DNA of 64,000 nt from Rubritepida flocculans DSM 14296 (GCF_000425365.1 NZ_AUDH01000015.1:1-64000); one strand, 5' to 3'; positions 25,936-35,083 are shown, numbered from the stretch's first letter. Made by a program: numbers and translations. The notes: generated from the sequence alone by a model not told the origin.

Positions 25936-26913
25936 ATGAACGAGATCACCCGCCGCGGCGCGCTGGGCGCCGCCCTCGCCGCCCCCGCGCTCTTCGCCGC
26001 CACGGCCCGCGCGCAGGGCACGCAGATGAGCATCGCCACCGGCACCACCGGCGGGGTGTATTATCCGCTCGGCGGCGCGCTCGCGAACTATCTCACCCGC
26101 GGCATCCCCGGCGTCTCGGCCACGGCCGAGGTCACGGCCGGGTCGGTCGCCAACTTCCAGCTTCTGGGCGCGGGCCGCGCGCAGATCGTCTTCGGCCAGG
26201 TGGACGCGGCGGTGGATTCCGTGCGCGGCGCCGGGCCCTTCCGCGGCCGCGTGGTGCCCACGCGCGCCATCGCCGTGCTCTACACCAACCGCATGCAGGT
26301 GGTGACGGTGGCGGACCGCAACATCCGCTCCATGGCGGACCTGCGCGGCAAGCGCATCTCCACCGGCGCGCCGGCCTCGGCCACCGAGCTGTTCGCGCTG
26401 CGCCTGATCGCCGCCGCGGGCCTCGACATCAACCGCGACTTCCGCGGGCGCGAGCGCCTCTCGCCGGCCGAGAGCACCAACGCCATCCGTGACGGCAAGA
26501 TCGACGCCTATTTCTTCGTCTCGGGCGTGCCCACCAGCGCCATCACCGACCTCGCGGCCACGCCGGGCACGCAGCTCGTGCTGATCGACCACGCCGACCT
26601 GCTCGAGCCCATCGTGCGCGAGCACGGGCCGGTCTATTTCGCCGAGACCATCCCCGCGGGCACCTATCCGGGCCAGACCACGCCGAACCATCAGCTCTCG
26701 GTGGCCAACATCCTCGCGGTGCGCGAGGACGCGAACCCGCAGCTCGTCACGCAGATCCTCACCGTGCTGTGGCAGAACCGCGAGGACTGGGCGCGCGTGC
26801 ATTCCGCGGCGCGCGACTTCACGCTGGAGCAGCAGAAATCCGCCGCGGCGGGCGTGCCCTGGCATCCGGCGGCCGAGGCCTTCTGGCGCAACGCCGGCGC
26901 CCGCCTGAGCTGA
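25936..26913 (+). CDS. TRAP transporter solute-binding protein, TAXI family
   Basis: A 325-residue periplasmic binding protein. The leader (NEITRRGALGAALAAPALFAATARAQG) has a twin Arg and ends near residue 29. The TAXI hallmark GTTGGVYYPLGGALANYL follows at once. Further family segments are VTAGSVANFQLLGAGRAQIVFGQVDAA and FPTAIAVLY-like PTRAIAVLYTNRMQVV. A strong GGGAGGA ribosome-binding site fixes the start. It delivers an unidentified solute, often a dicarboxylate or amino acid such as glutamate, to the fused permease encoded next. Confidence 0.93.
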   Translation: MNEITRRGALGAALAAPALFAATARAQGTQMSIATGTTGGVYYPLGGALANYLTRGIPGVSATAEVTAGSVANFQLLGAGRAQIVFGQVDAAVDSVRGAGPFRGRVVPTRAIAVLYTNRMQVVTVADRNIRSMADLRGKRISTGAPASATELFALRLIAAAGLDINRDFRGRERLSPAESTNAIRDGKIDAYFFVSGVPTSAITDLAATPGTQLVLIDHADLLEPIVREHGPVYFAETIPAGTYPGQTTPNHQLSVANILAVREDANPQLVTQILTVLWQNREDWARVHSAARDFTLEQQKSAAAGVPWHPAAEAFWRNAGARLS

Positions 26914-27014
26914 GCCGCGCCGAACCCCCGGGGCGCCCGGATTTCCGTCCGAGCGCCCTTTTTCCCGCGCCGCGCCCGCGCCGCTTCTCGAGCCTCCGCG
27001 CAAAGGCCCCGCCC

Positions 27015-29039
27015 GTGTCCAGCACCACGCATCTGCCCCCCGAGATGGACCCCAAGGCGCTCGACGCCGAGACCGCGAAGCGCGTGGAGCGGCTGATCGA
27101 GGCCGAGGAAGGCGTGATGAACCGCCTGGGCGGCGTGATGGGCGTCGTGGCGGTCGGCGTGGCGCTCGCCATGTCGCTGTTCCACCTCTACGCGGCCTGG
27201 AGCATCGTGCCGACCACCACGCTGCGCTTCGCGCATGTGGGCTTCACCATGGTGCTGGGCTTCCTGCTCTATCCGGTGGCGCGCCGCTACCGCGACAGGG
27301 TGATGCCCTGGGATGTCGCGCTGGTGGCGGCGGGGCTCTACGTCACCTGGTATCTCATCTCGGGCGGCGACGACCTGCAGGACCGCATCATCTTCCCCGA
27401 GCCGATGGACATCGTGGTGGGCTGGCTGCTCATCGCCCTGGTGCTCGAGGTGGCGCGGCGCGCCACGGGGCCGATCATGCCGGTGGTGGCCATCGCCTTC
27501 CTGCTCTACGCCTTCTTCGGAAATCACCTGCCGCAGCCCTGGACGCATCGCGGCTACGACGCGGAGCGGCTGATCCCGCACCTCTCCATCACGCTGGAGG
27601 GCATCTTCGGCACGGCGGTGGATGTCTCGGCCACGCTGATCATCCTGTTCACGCTCTACGGCGCGATCCTGGCCGCGACGGGGGCGGGCAAGTTCTTCGT
27701 GGACTTCTCCTTCGCGGCCACAGGCGGCAAGCCCACCAGCGCGGGGCGCACCGTGGTGCTCTCGGCCTTCCTGCTGGGCGGACCATCAGGCTCGGGCGTG
27801 GCCACCACCGTCACCATCGGCAGCGTGGCCTGGCCGATGATGAAGCGCGTGGGCTACACGCCGCAGGATGCGGGCGGGCTGCTGGCCGCGGGCGGCATGG
27901 GCGCCATCCTCTCGCCGCCCATCATGGGGGCGGCGGCCTTCCTGATCGCGGAGTTCCTGAAGATCAGCTACCTCGACGTGCTGATCATGGCGATCATCCC
28001 CACCGTGCTCTACTACGCGGCGCTGCTGTTCATGGTGGAGCTCGACCAGCGGCGCATCCGTGCGAGCGGCGCGCGGCAGGACGACACGCCCATGGCGGTG
28101 GAGCGCGTGGGCGCGATGTTCCGCCGCGGCTGGTACCACTTCACCAGCCTGATCGCGATCGTGGCCTTCATGGCGATGGGCTATTCGGCCACGCTTTCGG
28201 TGCTTTACGCGATGCTGCTCGCGGTGGCGCTCTCCTTCCTCTCGCGCGAGCATGCGCTGTGGCCGCGCAAGCTGATCCGCACCCTGGCCAGCGGCGCGGA
28301 GCAGGCCATCGGCATCGCCGCCACCTGCGCGGCGGCGGGCATCATCGTGGGCTGCATCACGCTCACGGGGCTCGGCCTCAAGTTCAGCGACATCGCGATC
28401 CAGGCGGCGGGCGGCTCGCTGATCGTCACGGCGATCTACACGGGGCTGATCGTCTGGATCGTCGGCCTCGCGGTGCCGGTGACGGCGAGCTACATCATCT
28501 GCGCGGTGGTGGCCGCGCCGGCGCTGATCAAGCTCGGCGTGCCCGACTACGCGGCGCACATGTTCATCTTCTACTACGCGGTGCTCTCGGAGGTCTCTCC
28601 GCCCACGGCGCTGAGCCCCTTCGCGGCCGCCGCGATCACCGGCGGCGGGCCCTACCGCACCACGCTGATGGCGTGGAAGTACACGCTGCCCGCCTTCGTG
28701 CTGCCCTTCGTCTTCGTCACCGACCCCCAGGGCGTCGCGCTGCTGCTGAACTTCCTGCCCGGCATGGGCTGGATGGACGCGGTGTGGCAGGTGCTCTTCG
28801 CCACGCTCGGCCTCGCGGCGCTGGCCTCGGCGACCCAGGGCTACGGGCTGCGGCCCATGGCGGGGTGGGAGCGCTGGCTGATGGCGCTGGCGGGGCTGCT
28901 GATGGTGTTCCCCGCCATCGTCGAGGCGGTGGCGGCCGACAGCATCCCCGCCCCGCACTGGGTGGGGCTGGGGCTCGGGCTGCTGCTGCTCGGGCAGCAA
29001 TATGCGCGGCGCGGGCGGGCCGCGGCCAGCACGGGATGA
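27015..29039 (+). CDS. TRAP transporter permease, fused 4TM/12TM (DctQM) TAXI type
   Basis: A 674-residue integral membrane protein in which the small DctQ-like and large DctM-like parts are fused, as usual for TAXI systems. Marks include FGTAVDVSATLIILFTLYGA, FLLGGPSGSGVATTVTIG and the C-terminal YAVLSEVSPPTALSPFAAAAITGG. It imports its solute with an ion gradient together with the TAXI protein 101 bp upstream. The start is taken as GTG 27015 (VSSTTHLPPEMD); the ATG 30 nt downstream is an alternative. The TGA stop is the first three bases of a family A hairpin. Confidence 0.93.
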   Translation: MSSTTHLPPEMDPKALDAETAKRVERLIEAEEGVMNRLGGVMGVVAVGVALAMSLFHLYAAWSIVPTTTLRFAHVGFTMVLGFLLYPVARRYRDRVMPWDVALVAAGLYVTWYLISGGDDLQDRIIFPEPMDIVVGWLLIALVLEVARRATGPIMPVVAIAFLLYAFFGNHLPQPWTHRGYDAERLIPHLSITLEGIFGTAVDVSATLIILFTLYGAILAATGAGKFFVDFSFAATGGKPTSAGRTVVLSAFLLGGPSGSGVATTVTIGSVAWPMMKRVGYTPQDAGGLLAAGGMGAILSPPIMGAAAFLIAEFLKISYLDVLIMAIIPTVLYYAALLFMVELDQRRIRASGARQDDTPMAVERVGAMFRRGWYHFTSLIAIVAFMAMGYSATLSVLYAMLLAVALSFLSREHALWPRKLIRTLASGAEQAIGIAATCAAAGIIVGCITLTGLGLKFSDIAIQAAGGSLIVTAIYTGLIVWIVGLAVPVTASYIICAVVAAPALIKLGVPDYAAHMFIFYYAVLSEVSPPTALSPFAAAAITGGGPYRTTLMAWKYTLPAFVLPFVFVTDPQGVALLLNFLPGMGWMDAVWQVLFATLGLAALASATQGYGLRPMAGWERWLMALAGLLMVFPAIVEAVAADSIPAPHWVGLGLGLLLLGQQYARRGRAAASTG

Positions 29040-29068
29040 TACGGTCGGCGTGACCGCCGCCCGTATCA
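29037..29068 (+). repeat. Solitary first hairpin of family A
   Basis: A 32-bp remnant reading TGATACGGTCGGCG...CGCCCGTATCA. It corresponds to the 5' hairpin of the family A element alone and again starts with the stop codon of the gene before it (the TRAP permease). The rest of the element is missing, and an IS630 fragment follows. Confidence 0.75.
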
Positions 29069-29132
29069 CCCGCCTCTGGGCCGCGCGCGGTCTGGCCGCG
29101 GGGCTGGCGCTGCCTGCCGCGCACCAGCGACC

Positions 29133-29363
29133 ATGAGCGCGCCCCCCGCCACAAACACGCCGCTGCTGCCGCTGCCCTGCGCACGCGAGGCGAACCCGGT
29201 CGAGAACAGCCGGGCCTTCCTGCGCACCCACACGCTCGGCAACCGTGTGCTCGACAGCGACGACGCCATCGGCAACGCCCCCTGCGACGCCTGGAACCGG
29301 CTCGCCAATCAGCCTGAGCGCATCGCCGCCATCGCCTCACGCGCCTGGGCGGAGGTCACGTTC
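29133..29363 (+). pseudogene. IS630-family transposase remnant (C-terminal fragment)
   Basis: The translated fragment LLPLPCAREANPVEN, then NRVLDSDDAIGNAPCDAWNRL and PERIAAIASRAWAEV, resembles the last 65-70 residues of IS630-family transposases. The final DDE glutamate is in the NPVEN motif. No upstream transposase domain or the first two Asp residues are present, so the copy is dead. Homology covers about 29160-29360. It sits in a 464-bp stretch without an intact gene, between a solitary family A hairpin and a shortened family A copy. Confidence 0.7.
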
Positions 29364-29377
29364 CGACGCCGGGCGCC

Positions 29378-29506
29378 TCATACCAGCGGCCGCTGCTTCT
29401 GACCCCTCCGAAAGCGGTGCGGCCGCTGGTATGCCTTTGTTTTGGCGCGCAGCCGCCACACCAGCCCTGCGCGCGATACGGTCGGCATGTCATGCCGCCC
29501 GTATCA
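29378..29506 (-). repeat. Family A repeat, copy 3, central hairpin deleted
   Basis: A 129-bp reverse-strand copy that has lost the CCCATCGAAGC central hairpin: the text passes directly from the GCCGCCACACC segment to CCTGCGCGCGATACGG. Both outer hairpins remain, although the loop of the terminal one is changed. Its TGATACGG end supplies the stop codon of the reverse-strand SYLF gene that ends at 29504. Confidence 0.85.
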
Positions 29507-30193
29507 GCGCGCCACGAAGCGCGAGAGCTCGCCGCGCAGCCGGTCGGCGGCCGGGTTGTGGCCCTCGCCGAACAGGACGATCTGCCGCGCGGCCATGTCG
29601 CGCCCGTAATAGGCGCGGTTCCACTCGCTGCGCGAGGAGAAGAGCGAGCCCTCCAGGCTCAGCCCCGCGAAGAGGCCGCGGGTGCGCGCGATGGTGACGA
29701 CATCCGCCCCGCCGAGGGCCGAGGTCAGCGCGCCCTGCACGCCCGCGCCGAGCGTGGCGACGGAGAGGCCGACATCGCCGCCGAAGGTGAACTGGCTGTC
29801 GAGCAGGGCGGAGAGCGCGCGCTCGCTGCGGATGATCATGAGCAGCGCCATGTCCTGCACGCCGATCTGCAGGCCGAAGCCCGCGCCGCCCAGGGCGAAG
29901 AAGGCGGGCGAGGTCCAGCTTCCATCGGCCATGCGGCCCAGCATCACGCAGCCGCCGCCGCGCCCGCCGAAGAAGAAGCCGGCGCGGAAGATGCGCGGGC
30001 AGACCACCACGCCGCGCGCCTCGCGCAGCAGGTTGCGCGCCTGCTGCTCGAGGCCCGGCTCGCCGAAGGCCAGCAGCTCGGGGAGCGCAAGGGTCGCCTG
30101 GTCCACCAGCGCCTGCGATTCCTGCAGCGCATCGGCGCGGGCGGTGGGCGCGGCGCAGAGCAGGAGGGCGGCGAACAGGGCGCGGCGGAGCAT
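29504..30193 (-). CDS. SYLF-domain lipid-binding protein
   Basis: A 229-residue exported protein of the SYLF/Ysc84 family. The leader is LRRALFAALLLCAAPTARA. The mature part contains REARGVVVCPRIFRAGFFFGGRGGGCVMLG, SWTSPAFFALGGAGFGLQIG and RGLFAGLSLEGSLFSSR, all family hallmarks. Members bind phosphoinositides or other lipids in eukaryotes; in bacteria their role is unclear. It is a close paralogue of the gene 8 bp upstream (30202-31014) and forms a two-gene unit with it. Its stop codon lies in the family A repeat. Confidence 0.9.
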   Translation of the reverse strand: MLRRALFAALLLCAAPTARADALQESQALVDQATLALPELLAFGEPGLEQQARNLLREARGVVVCPRIFRAGFFFGGRGGGCVMLGRMADGSWTSPAFFALGGAGFGLQIGVQDMALLMIIRSERALSALLDSQFTFGGDVGLSVATLGAGVQGALTSALGGADVVTIARTRGLFAGLSLEGSLFSSRSEWNRAYYGRDMAARQIVLFGEGHNPAADRLRGELSRFVAR

Positions 30194-30201
30194 GGCGGAC
30201 C

Positions 30202-31014
30202 TCAGCGGGGCGGGGGCGGGAGCGGCGTGCGGCTCACGCCGCCCGAAGGCGCGCGCGCGGCCTGCTGGGCGCGGCGCGGCGCGGCCCCCGCGATGGGGGC
30301 GGGGGCGGCGGCGGGCTCGGCCGCGGCGGCGCGGGCGGGCTGGCCGCCGAAGCGCAGCAGCGCGGCGCGCAGCGGGTCCGCGCCGGGGTTGTGGGCGGCC
30401 ATGTTCACCACGATGTCCCGCGCGCCGACATCGCGGCCGTAATAGGCCCGATTCCATTCGGGCTGCGCGTTGATCACCGCGCCCTCGATGGCGAGGCCGG
30501 CGAACAGCCCGCGCGAGCGCGAGAAGGCCAGGATGTCGGCGCCGAGATTGGTCGTCGTCGCGCCCTCCACCGAGCCGCCGAGCGTGGCCAGGGCGAGGGA
30601 GGCGTCCGCCCCCAGCTTGAACTGGTTGTCGATCACCGCGTTCAGGGCGCGGTCGTTCATCAGCAGCAGCAGGGTCTGGCTGTCCTGGATGCCGGCCTGG
30701 AAGCCGATGCTGCCCGAGCCGATGGCGTAGAAGGCCGGCGAGGACCAGGAGCCCGCGGCGTCGCGCCCCACCAGCACGCAGCCTCCGCCCTCGCCGCCGG
30801 CGAAGAAGGCGGCGCGGAAGGTGCGCGGGCAGACCAGCACGCCGCGCGCGCGGCGAAGGGCGGAGGCGGCGTCCAGCCGGTCATGCTCCTCCATCAGGAT
30901 GTCCTGGACGGTGAGCGCCGCGCGGTCCACCAGCGCCTGGGGCGCGTTGCGCGTCGGTTCGCCGGCGCAGGCCGCGAGCAGCGCGGCGGCGGCGAGAAGG
31001 ATCAGATGGCGCAT
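30202..31014 (-). CDS. SYLF-domain lipoprotein
   Basis: A 270-residue paralogue of the neighbouring SYLF protein, with a lipoprotein leader (ILLAAAALLAAC, Cys about residue 16). The SYLF domain shows RRARGVLVCPRTFRAAFFAGGEGGGCVLVG, FQAGIQDSQTLLLLM and RGLFAGLAIEGAVINAQPEWNRAYYG. An Ala/Pro-rich tail of about 50 residues (AAAEPAAAPAPIAGAAPRRAQQ) is extra. The pair probably arose by tandem duplication; this copy is membrane-anchored while the other appears soluble in the periplasm. Confidence 0.9.
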   Translation of the reverse strand: MRHLILLAAAALLAACAGEPTRNAPQALVDRAALTVQDILMEEHDRLDAASALRRARGVLVCPRTFRAAFFAGGEGGGCVLVGRDAAGSWSSPAFYAIGSGSIGFQAGIQDSQTLLLLMNDRALNAVIDNQFKLGADASLALATLGGSVEGATTTNLGADILAFSRSRGLFAGLAIEGAVINAQPEWNRAYYGRDVGARDIVVNMAAHNPGADPLRAALLRFGGQPARAAAAEPAAAPAPIAGAAPRRAQQAARAPSGGVSRTPLPPPPR

Positions 31015-31161
31015 GAGTTTCCCCCGATAACTCCCGCACGGGGCGCGATTCTAGACGGGGTTGTGGCGTGCCGGAAGCGATTTCGGGGCGAGGGCGGGGC
31101 GGCGGGCGGCCTGTCCTGGGCGCGATGCCCTTTGCGCAGGGAGGACGCCGCGCCGCGGGCG

Positions 31162-31785
31162 TCAGCCCGGCCAGAAGGGCTCCTCGTTCACCGACACCAC
31201 GCGCCAGTCGCGCCCATGCTTCTCCAGCGTGGTGACGGAGAGGTTCTTCACCGAGAACATCAGCGCGCGGTGCGCGTCGAGGTCCATCGCGTGCGCCAGG
31301 GCGGCGCGGATGCTGCCGCCATGGGCGATGACGACGCTCTCGCCCCCGGCCGCAGCCAGACGCTCGATCACGGGGCCCACGCGGCGGCGCACATCGTCCA
31401 GGCTCTCGCCGCCGGGCGGGCGCTCATGCGCGGCGTGGGGCCAGAAGGGGTGGGGCGGGTGGCGCAGCCGCTCGGTCAGCGCCTCGTGGGAGATGCCCTG
31501 CCATTCGCCCAGCGCCTGCTCGGCCAGGTCGGGCTCGATGGCGATCTCCTGCGCCGGATAGCCGGCGGCGAAGATGGCGGCCGCCGTGGCGCGGGTGCGC
31601 GAGAGCGGCGTGGCCACCCAGCGCGCCGGGCGCGGCAGCCGCGCGGCCAGCCAGCGATACAGCGCCGCCTCCTGCCGCAGCGCCCTCTCGCACAGCGCCA
31701 CGTCCATGTTGCCGTAGAGCACGGCGCGGGCGGAGGGCTCGACCAGGGCGTGGCGGATCAGGTGCAGGCGGGCCGGGGCGGTCAT
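31162..31785 (-). CDS. Histidine phosphatase family protein
   Basis: A 207-residue phosphoglycerate-mutase-like phosphatase. The phospho-His motif appears as LHLIRHALVEP (RHA instead of the common RHG). ATPLSRTRATA, LAEQALGEWQGIS and the second catalytic His in VVIAHGGSIRAAL are present. The family includes CobC (alpha-ribazole phosphatase) and broad-specificity GpmB-like enzymes; no cobalamin genes are nearby, so the substrate is left open. It is divergent from the AmpG-like transporter. Confidence 0.88.
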   Translation of the reverse strand: MTAPARLHLIRHALVEPSARAVLYGNMDVALCERALRQEAALYRWLAARLPRPARWVATPLSRTRATAAAIFAAGYPAQEIAIEPDLAEQALGEWQGISHEALTERLRHPPHPFWPHAAHERPPGGESLDDVRRRVGPVIERLAAAGGESVVIAHGGSIRAALAHAMDLDAHRALMFSVKNLSVTTLEKHGRDWRVVSVNEEPFWPG

Positions 31786-31832
31786 CCCTGTGATGTAGCG
31801 AAGCGCCCCGCCGCCTGATAGCGAAGCGCCGC

Positions 31833-33104
31833 ATGGCCGCCCTGCTCCGTGACCGCCGCTTCCTGATCCTGCTCGCCCTCGGCTTCGCGGCCGGGGTGCC
31901 GCTGCCGCTGACGGGCTTCGTGCTGCGGCAATGGTTCAGCGAGAGCAACCTCAGCCTCGCCGCCATCGGCTTCACGGCGCTGATCGGCCTCGCCTATTCG
32001 CTGAAGTTCCTGTGGTCGCCGGTGATGGACCATGCGCCGCCGCCGCTGTTCCGCCGCCTGGGGCGGCGGCGCGGCTGGCTCGCCTCCATCCAGCCGCCGC
32101 TGATGCTCGCCATCGCGGCGATGGGGCTGACCGACCCGGCGCAGGGCGCGGCGCTGACGGCGGCGGTGGCCGTGCTGGTCGCATTCCTCTCCGCCAGCCA
32201 GGACATCGTGGTGGACGCCTATCGCATCGACATCCTGCAGGAGCAGGATCAGGGCTACGGCTTCGCCTGCTATGTCTGGGGCTATCGCTTCGCGCTGCTG
32301 GCGGCCAATGCCGGGGCGCTGGGCATGGTCGGGCTGGTGGGGTGGGACGGCGCCTTCCTCTACTGCGCGGGGCTCGTCGGGGTGGGCTTCCTCGCCGTGC
32401 TGCTGGCGCCCGAGCCGCAGGCCCCGCCGCGCGCGGCGATGGGCTGGGCGCGGCGGCTGCGCGTGGCGGTGGTGGATCCGTTCCTGGACTTCATGGGCCG
32501 GCGCCACTGGCTCGCCATCCTGCTCTTCGTCGCGCTGTTCAAGCTGGGCGAGGCGCTGGCCGGCATCATGACCGCGCCCTTCTACCGGCAGCTCGGCTTC
32601 ACCCGCGGCGAGGTGGCGGCGGTGGCCAGCGTCTTCGGCCTGGCGATGACGCTGGGCGGCGTGCTGGCGGGGGGCTGGGTCGTCGCCCGAATCGGGACGG
32701 GGCGGGCGCTCGTCGTCACCGGGCTGCTGCAGATGCTCTCGAACCTGATGTATGTGGCGCTCCACCACGCGGGGCGCGACATCGGGATGCTCTACGCCCA
32801 GGTGGGGGTGGAGAACTTCACCGACGGGCTCGCGGATGCGGCCTTCGTGGCCTACCTCACCTCGCTGACCAACCGCGCCTTCAGCGCCACGCAATACGCG
32901 CTGCTCTCCTCGCTGGCGGCGGTGCCGCTGCGGGTGCTCGGCGGCTGGTCCGGCCAATGGGCCGAGGCGCTGGGCTGGACCTGGTTCTTCCTGATGACCA
33001 CGGCCGCCGCCCTGCCCGCGCTGTTCCTGATGCTGTTCCTGCTCCGGCGGCTGCCGCCCGCGCCCCCGGCGCCCGCGCGCGCGCTCGGGGTGCAGGACGG
33101 GTGA
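31833..33104 (+). CDS. AmpG-like MFS transporter
   Basis: A 423-residue major-facilitator protein with about 12 membrane segments. Early GVPLPLTGFVLRQWFSE and the segment SLKFLWSPVMDH, followed by FLSASQDIVVDAYRIDIL, are characteristic of AmpG permeases, which import anhydro-muropeptides during cell-wall recycling. The C-terminal half has VGVENFTDGLADAAFVAYLTSLTN. The TGA stop is the start of a family A repeat. No ampD or nagZ is in the window, so the muropeptide role rests on family similarity. Confidence 0.87.
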   Translation: MAALLRDRRFLILLALGFAAGVPLPLTGFVLRQWFSESNLSLAAIGFTALIGLAYSLKFLWSPVMDHAPPPLFRRLGRRRGWLASIQPPLMLAIAAMGLTDPAQGAALTAAVAVLVAFLSASQDIVVDAYRIDILQEQDQGYGFACYVWGYRFALLAANAGALGMVGLVGWDGAFLYCAGLVGVGFLAVLLAPEPQAPPRAAMGWARRLRVAVVDPFLDFMGRRHWLAILLFVALFKLGEALAGIMTAPFYRQLGFTRGEVAAVASVFGLAMTLGGVLAGGWVVARIGTGRALVVTGLLQMLSNLMYVALHHAGRDIGMLYAQVGVENFTDGLADAAFVAYLTSLTNRAFSATQYALLSSLAAVPLRVLGGWSGQWAEALGWTWFFLMTTAAALPALFLMLFLLRRLPPAPPAPARALGVQDG

Positions 33105-33266
33105 TACGGCCGGCGGCTACGCCGGACGTATCTCGCACGCCGGGTTGCCGCCACCCGACGCGGCGCGCCGCGTCGGGGCCCGGTGTGGCGGCTGCGCACC
33201 AAAACAAAGTCATACCAGCGGCCGCACCGGCTTCTCAGGAGTCGAGATCAGCGGCCGCTGGTATGA
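33102..33266 (+). repeat. Family A repeat, copy 4, with an alternative central hairpin
   Basis: A 165-bp copy whose ends and outer hairpins match family A but whose central stem is CCGACGCGGC/GCCGCGTCGG instead of CCCATCGAAGC/GCTTCGATGGG. Pairing is kept although the sequence is different. It begins with the TGA stop of the AmpG-like gene and ends 6 bp before the stop of the convergent ABC permease gene. Confidence 0.88.
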
Positions 33267-33272
33267 AACGGA

Positions 33273-34103
33273 TCACCCGCCCGTGGAGAGCTGCTGCTCC
33301 TGCCCGCGCATCGCCCAGCCGATGGTCCGGCGCTCGATGAACTCCGCGATCCAGTAGAGCATGATGCCCATCAGCCCCGTCACGATCAGCCCGGCGAAGA
33401 CGAGCGGCACGTCGAAGCGGGAGGAGGCGACCATCATCAGCCGCCCGATGCCCGCGTTGGGCGCCACGCTCTCGGCGATGATGGCGCCGACGAAGGCCAC
33501 CGTGATGGCCACCTTCAGCGAGGCGAAGAAATAGGGCATGGCCCGCGGCAGGCCCACCTTGCGGATGATGTCCACCGGCCGTGCGCCCAGCGCGCGCAGC
33601 ACGTCGCGCAGCTCGGGCTCCACGGTCGCGATGCCGGTGGCGACATTCACCACGATCGGGAAGAAGCTGATCAGGAAGGCGGTGATGATGGCCGGCCAGA
33701 TGCCGATGCCGAACCAGACGATCAGCACCGGCACCACCGCCACCTTGGGGATGGAGTTGAAGGCGATCAGCAGCGGGTAGAGCCCCTTGTACACCAGGGT
33801 GGAGCTGCCGATGGCGATGCCGAGCAGCAGCCCCCCCACCACCGCCAGCGCGAAGCCCGCCAGCGTGGTGCCGAGGGTGACCAGGCTGTCGTCCATCAGC
33901 GGCTTCCACCAGCGCACCGCCGCGGCCCAGACATCGGTGGGGGCGGGCAGGATGAAGGTGGAGATGCCGAACACCTCGACCAGGATTTCCCAGAGCAGGA
34001 AGGCGCCGATCAGCACCATCCAGGGCAGCCAGGCCTGCAGGCGGCGCTGGCGGCGGGCCGCCGCCGCCATGGCTTCGAGGCGGGCTTGCGCGCGGGTGGA
34101 CAT
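33273..34103 (-). CDS. ABC transporter permease, SsuC/ThiX (nitrate-sulfonate) type
   Basis: A 276-residue inner-membrane permease with six predicted membrane segments. Typical BPD_transp_1 marks are FILPAPTDVWAAAV near the N-terminus and the coupling loop LRDVLRALGARPVDIIRKVGLPRAMPYFFASLKVAI. It is the last gene of an importer with the ATPase (4-nt overlap, ATGA) and the NMT1-like binding protein upstream. Family relatives carry taurine, sulfonates, riboflavin or thiamine precursors. Confidence 0.92.
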   Translation of the reverse strand: MSTRAQARLEAMAAAARRQRRLQAWLPWMVLIGAFLLWEILVEVFGISTFILPAPTDVWAAAVRWWKPLMDDSLVTLGTTLAGFALAVVGGLLLGIAIGSSTLVYKGLYPLLIAFNSIPKVAVVPVLIVWFGIGIWPAIITAFLISFFPIVVNVATGIATVEPELRDVLRALGARPVDIIRKVGLPRAMPYFFASLKVAITVAFVGAIIAESVAPNAGIGRLMMVASSRFDVPLVFAGLIVTGLMGIMLYWIAEFIERRTIGWAMRGQEQQLSTGG

Positions 34104-34903
34104 CAGGCGACCTCCTCGCCCTTCCGGGCGGCGGCGATATAGGCCCGCAAATCCGCGACCAGCGCGGTGAACTCGGGCAGGAAGGTGGTCTCCATGGTGC
34201 GGGGGCGCGGAAAATCCACGCGGCGCTCGGCGATGATGCGCCCGGGGCGCGCGCTCATCACCAGCACCCGGTCGGCGAGGTAGGCGGCCTCGCGCAGATC
34301 GTGGGTGACGAGGATGACGGTGGGCTTGCGCGCCATCCAGACATTCTGCAGCACGGCCCAGAGATCCTCTCGCGTGAACACGTCGAGCGCGGAGAAGGGC
34401 TCGTCCAGCATCAGCAGCGGCGGCTCGTGGATCAGCGCGCGGCAGAGGCTGGTGCGCTGCTGCATGCCGCCCGAGAGCTGGTAGGGCTGCTTGGCCCCGA
34501 AGCCCTCGAGGCCCACGAGCTTCAGCAGCTCCAGCGCCTTGGCCTCGTACATCGCGCGCTCGCTGCGCAGGCGCTTGCGGTGCGCCGGCACGATCTCGAG
34601 CGGCAGCATCACGTTCTCGAGGATGGTGCGCCAGGGCAGCAGGGTGGGGTTCTGGAAGGCCATCCCCACCAGGTCGAGCGGCCCGTCCACCTCCTTGTTG
34701 CCCACCAGCACATTGCCGTCGGTGGCGGGCCAGAGGCCGGAGACGAGGCGCAACAGCGTGGACTTGCCGCAGCCCGAGGGGCCGACGACGGCGACGAACT
34801 CGCCCTGCTGCACCTCCAGCGAGCAGCCCTCCAGCGCGAGCGTGCCCTCCACGCCGCCATAGCGCATGGCGACATTGTCGATCTGGACGAAGGCGTTGCT
34901 CAT
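34103..34903 (-). CDS. ABC transporter ATP-binding protein, SsuB/TauB type
   Basis: A 266-residue ATPase with Walker A GPSGCGKST, Q-loop FQNPTLLPW, signature LSGGMQQR and Walker B LLMLDEPFSALD, plus the H-loop THDLREAAYLADR. All are intact. The open frame extends 58 codons upstream, but homology starts at MSNAFVQIDNVAMRYG, so 34903 is used. It energises the neighbouring permease; the two overlap by 4 nt. Confidence 0.93.
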   Translation of the reverse strand: MSNAFVQIDNVAMRYGGVEGTLALEGCSLEVQQGEFVAVVGPSGCGKSTLLRLVSGLWPATDGNVLVGNKEVDGPLDLVGMAFQNPTLLPWRTILENVMLPLEIVPAHRKRLRSERAMYEAKALELLKLVGLEGFGAKQPYQLSGGMQQRTSLCRALIHEPPLLMLDEPFSALDVFTREDLWAVLQNVWMARKPTVILVTHDLREAAYLADRVLVMSARPGRIIAERRVDFPRPRTMETTFLPEFTALVADLRAYIAAARKGEEVA

Positions 34904-35083
34904 GCGGGGGTCTCGGGCGGGCGGGAATCTCGGCGCATCCCTGGCGCGTAGCAGGGGCGGGGCGCGGGGGCCAAGCGGGGCGGGGCGGCGCGGCGTCGCC
35001 CCCGGGCGCCGCGCTGCCCGAAAATCGGGCAGAGCGGCCGGGAACAGGGCAGGGCGCGGGCGGCGGCCCGCCCGCAAGACGGA

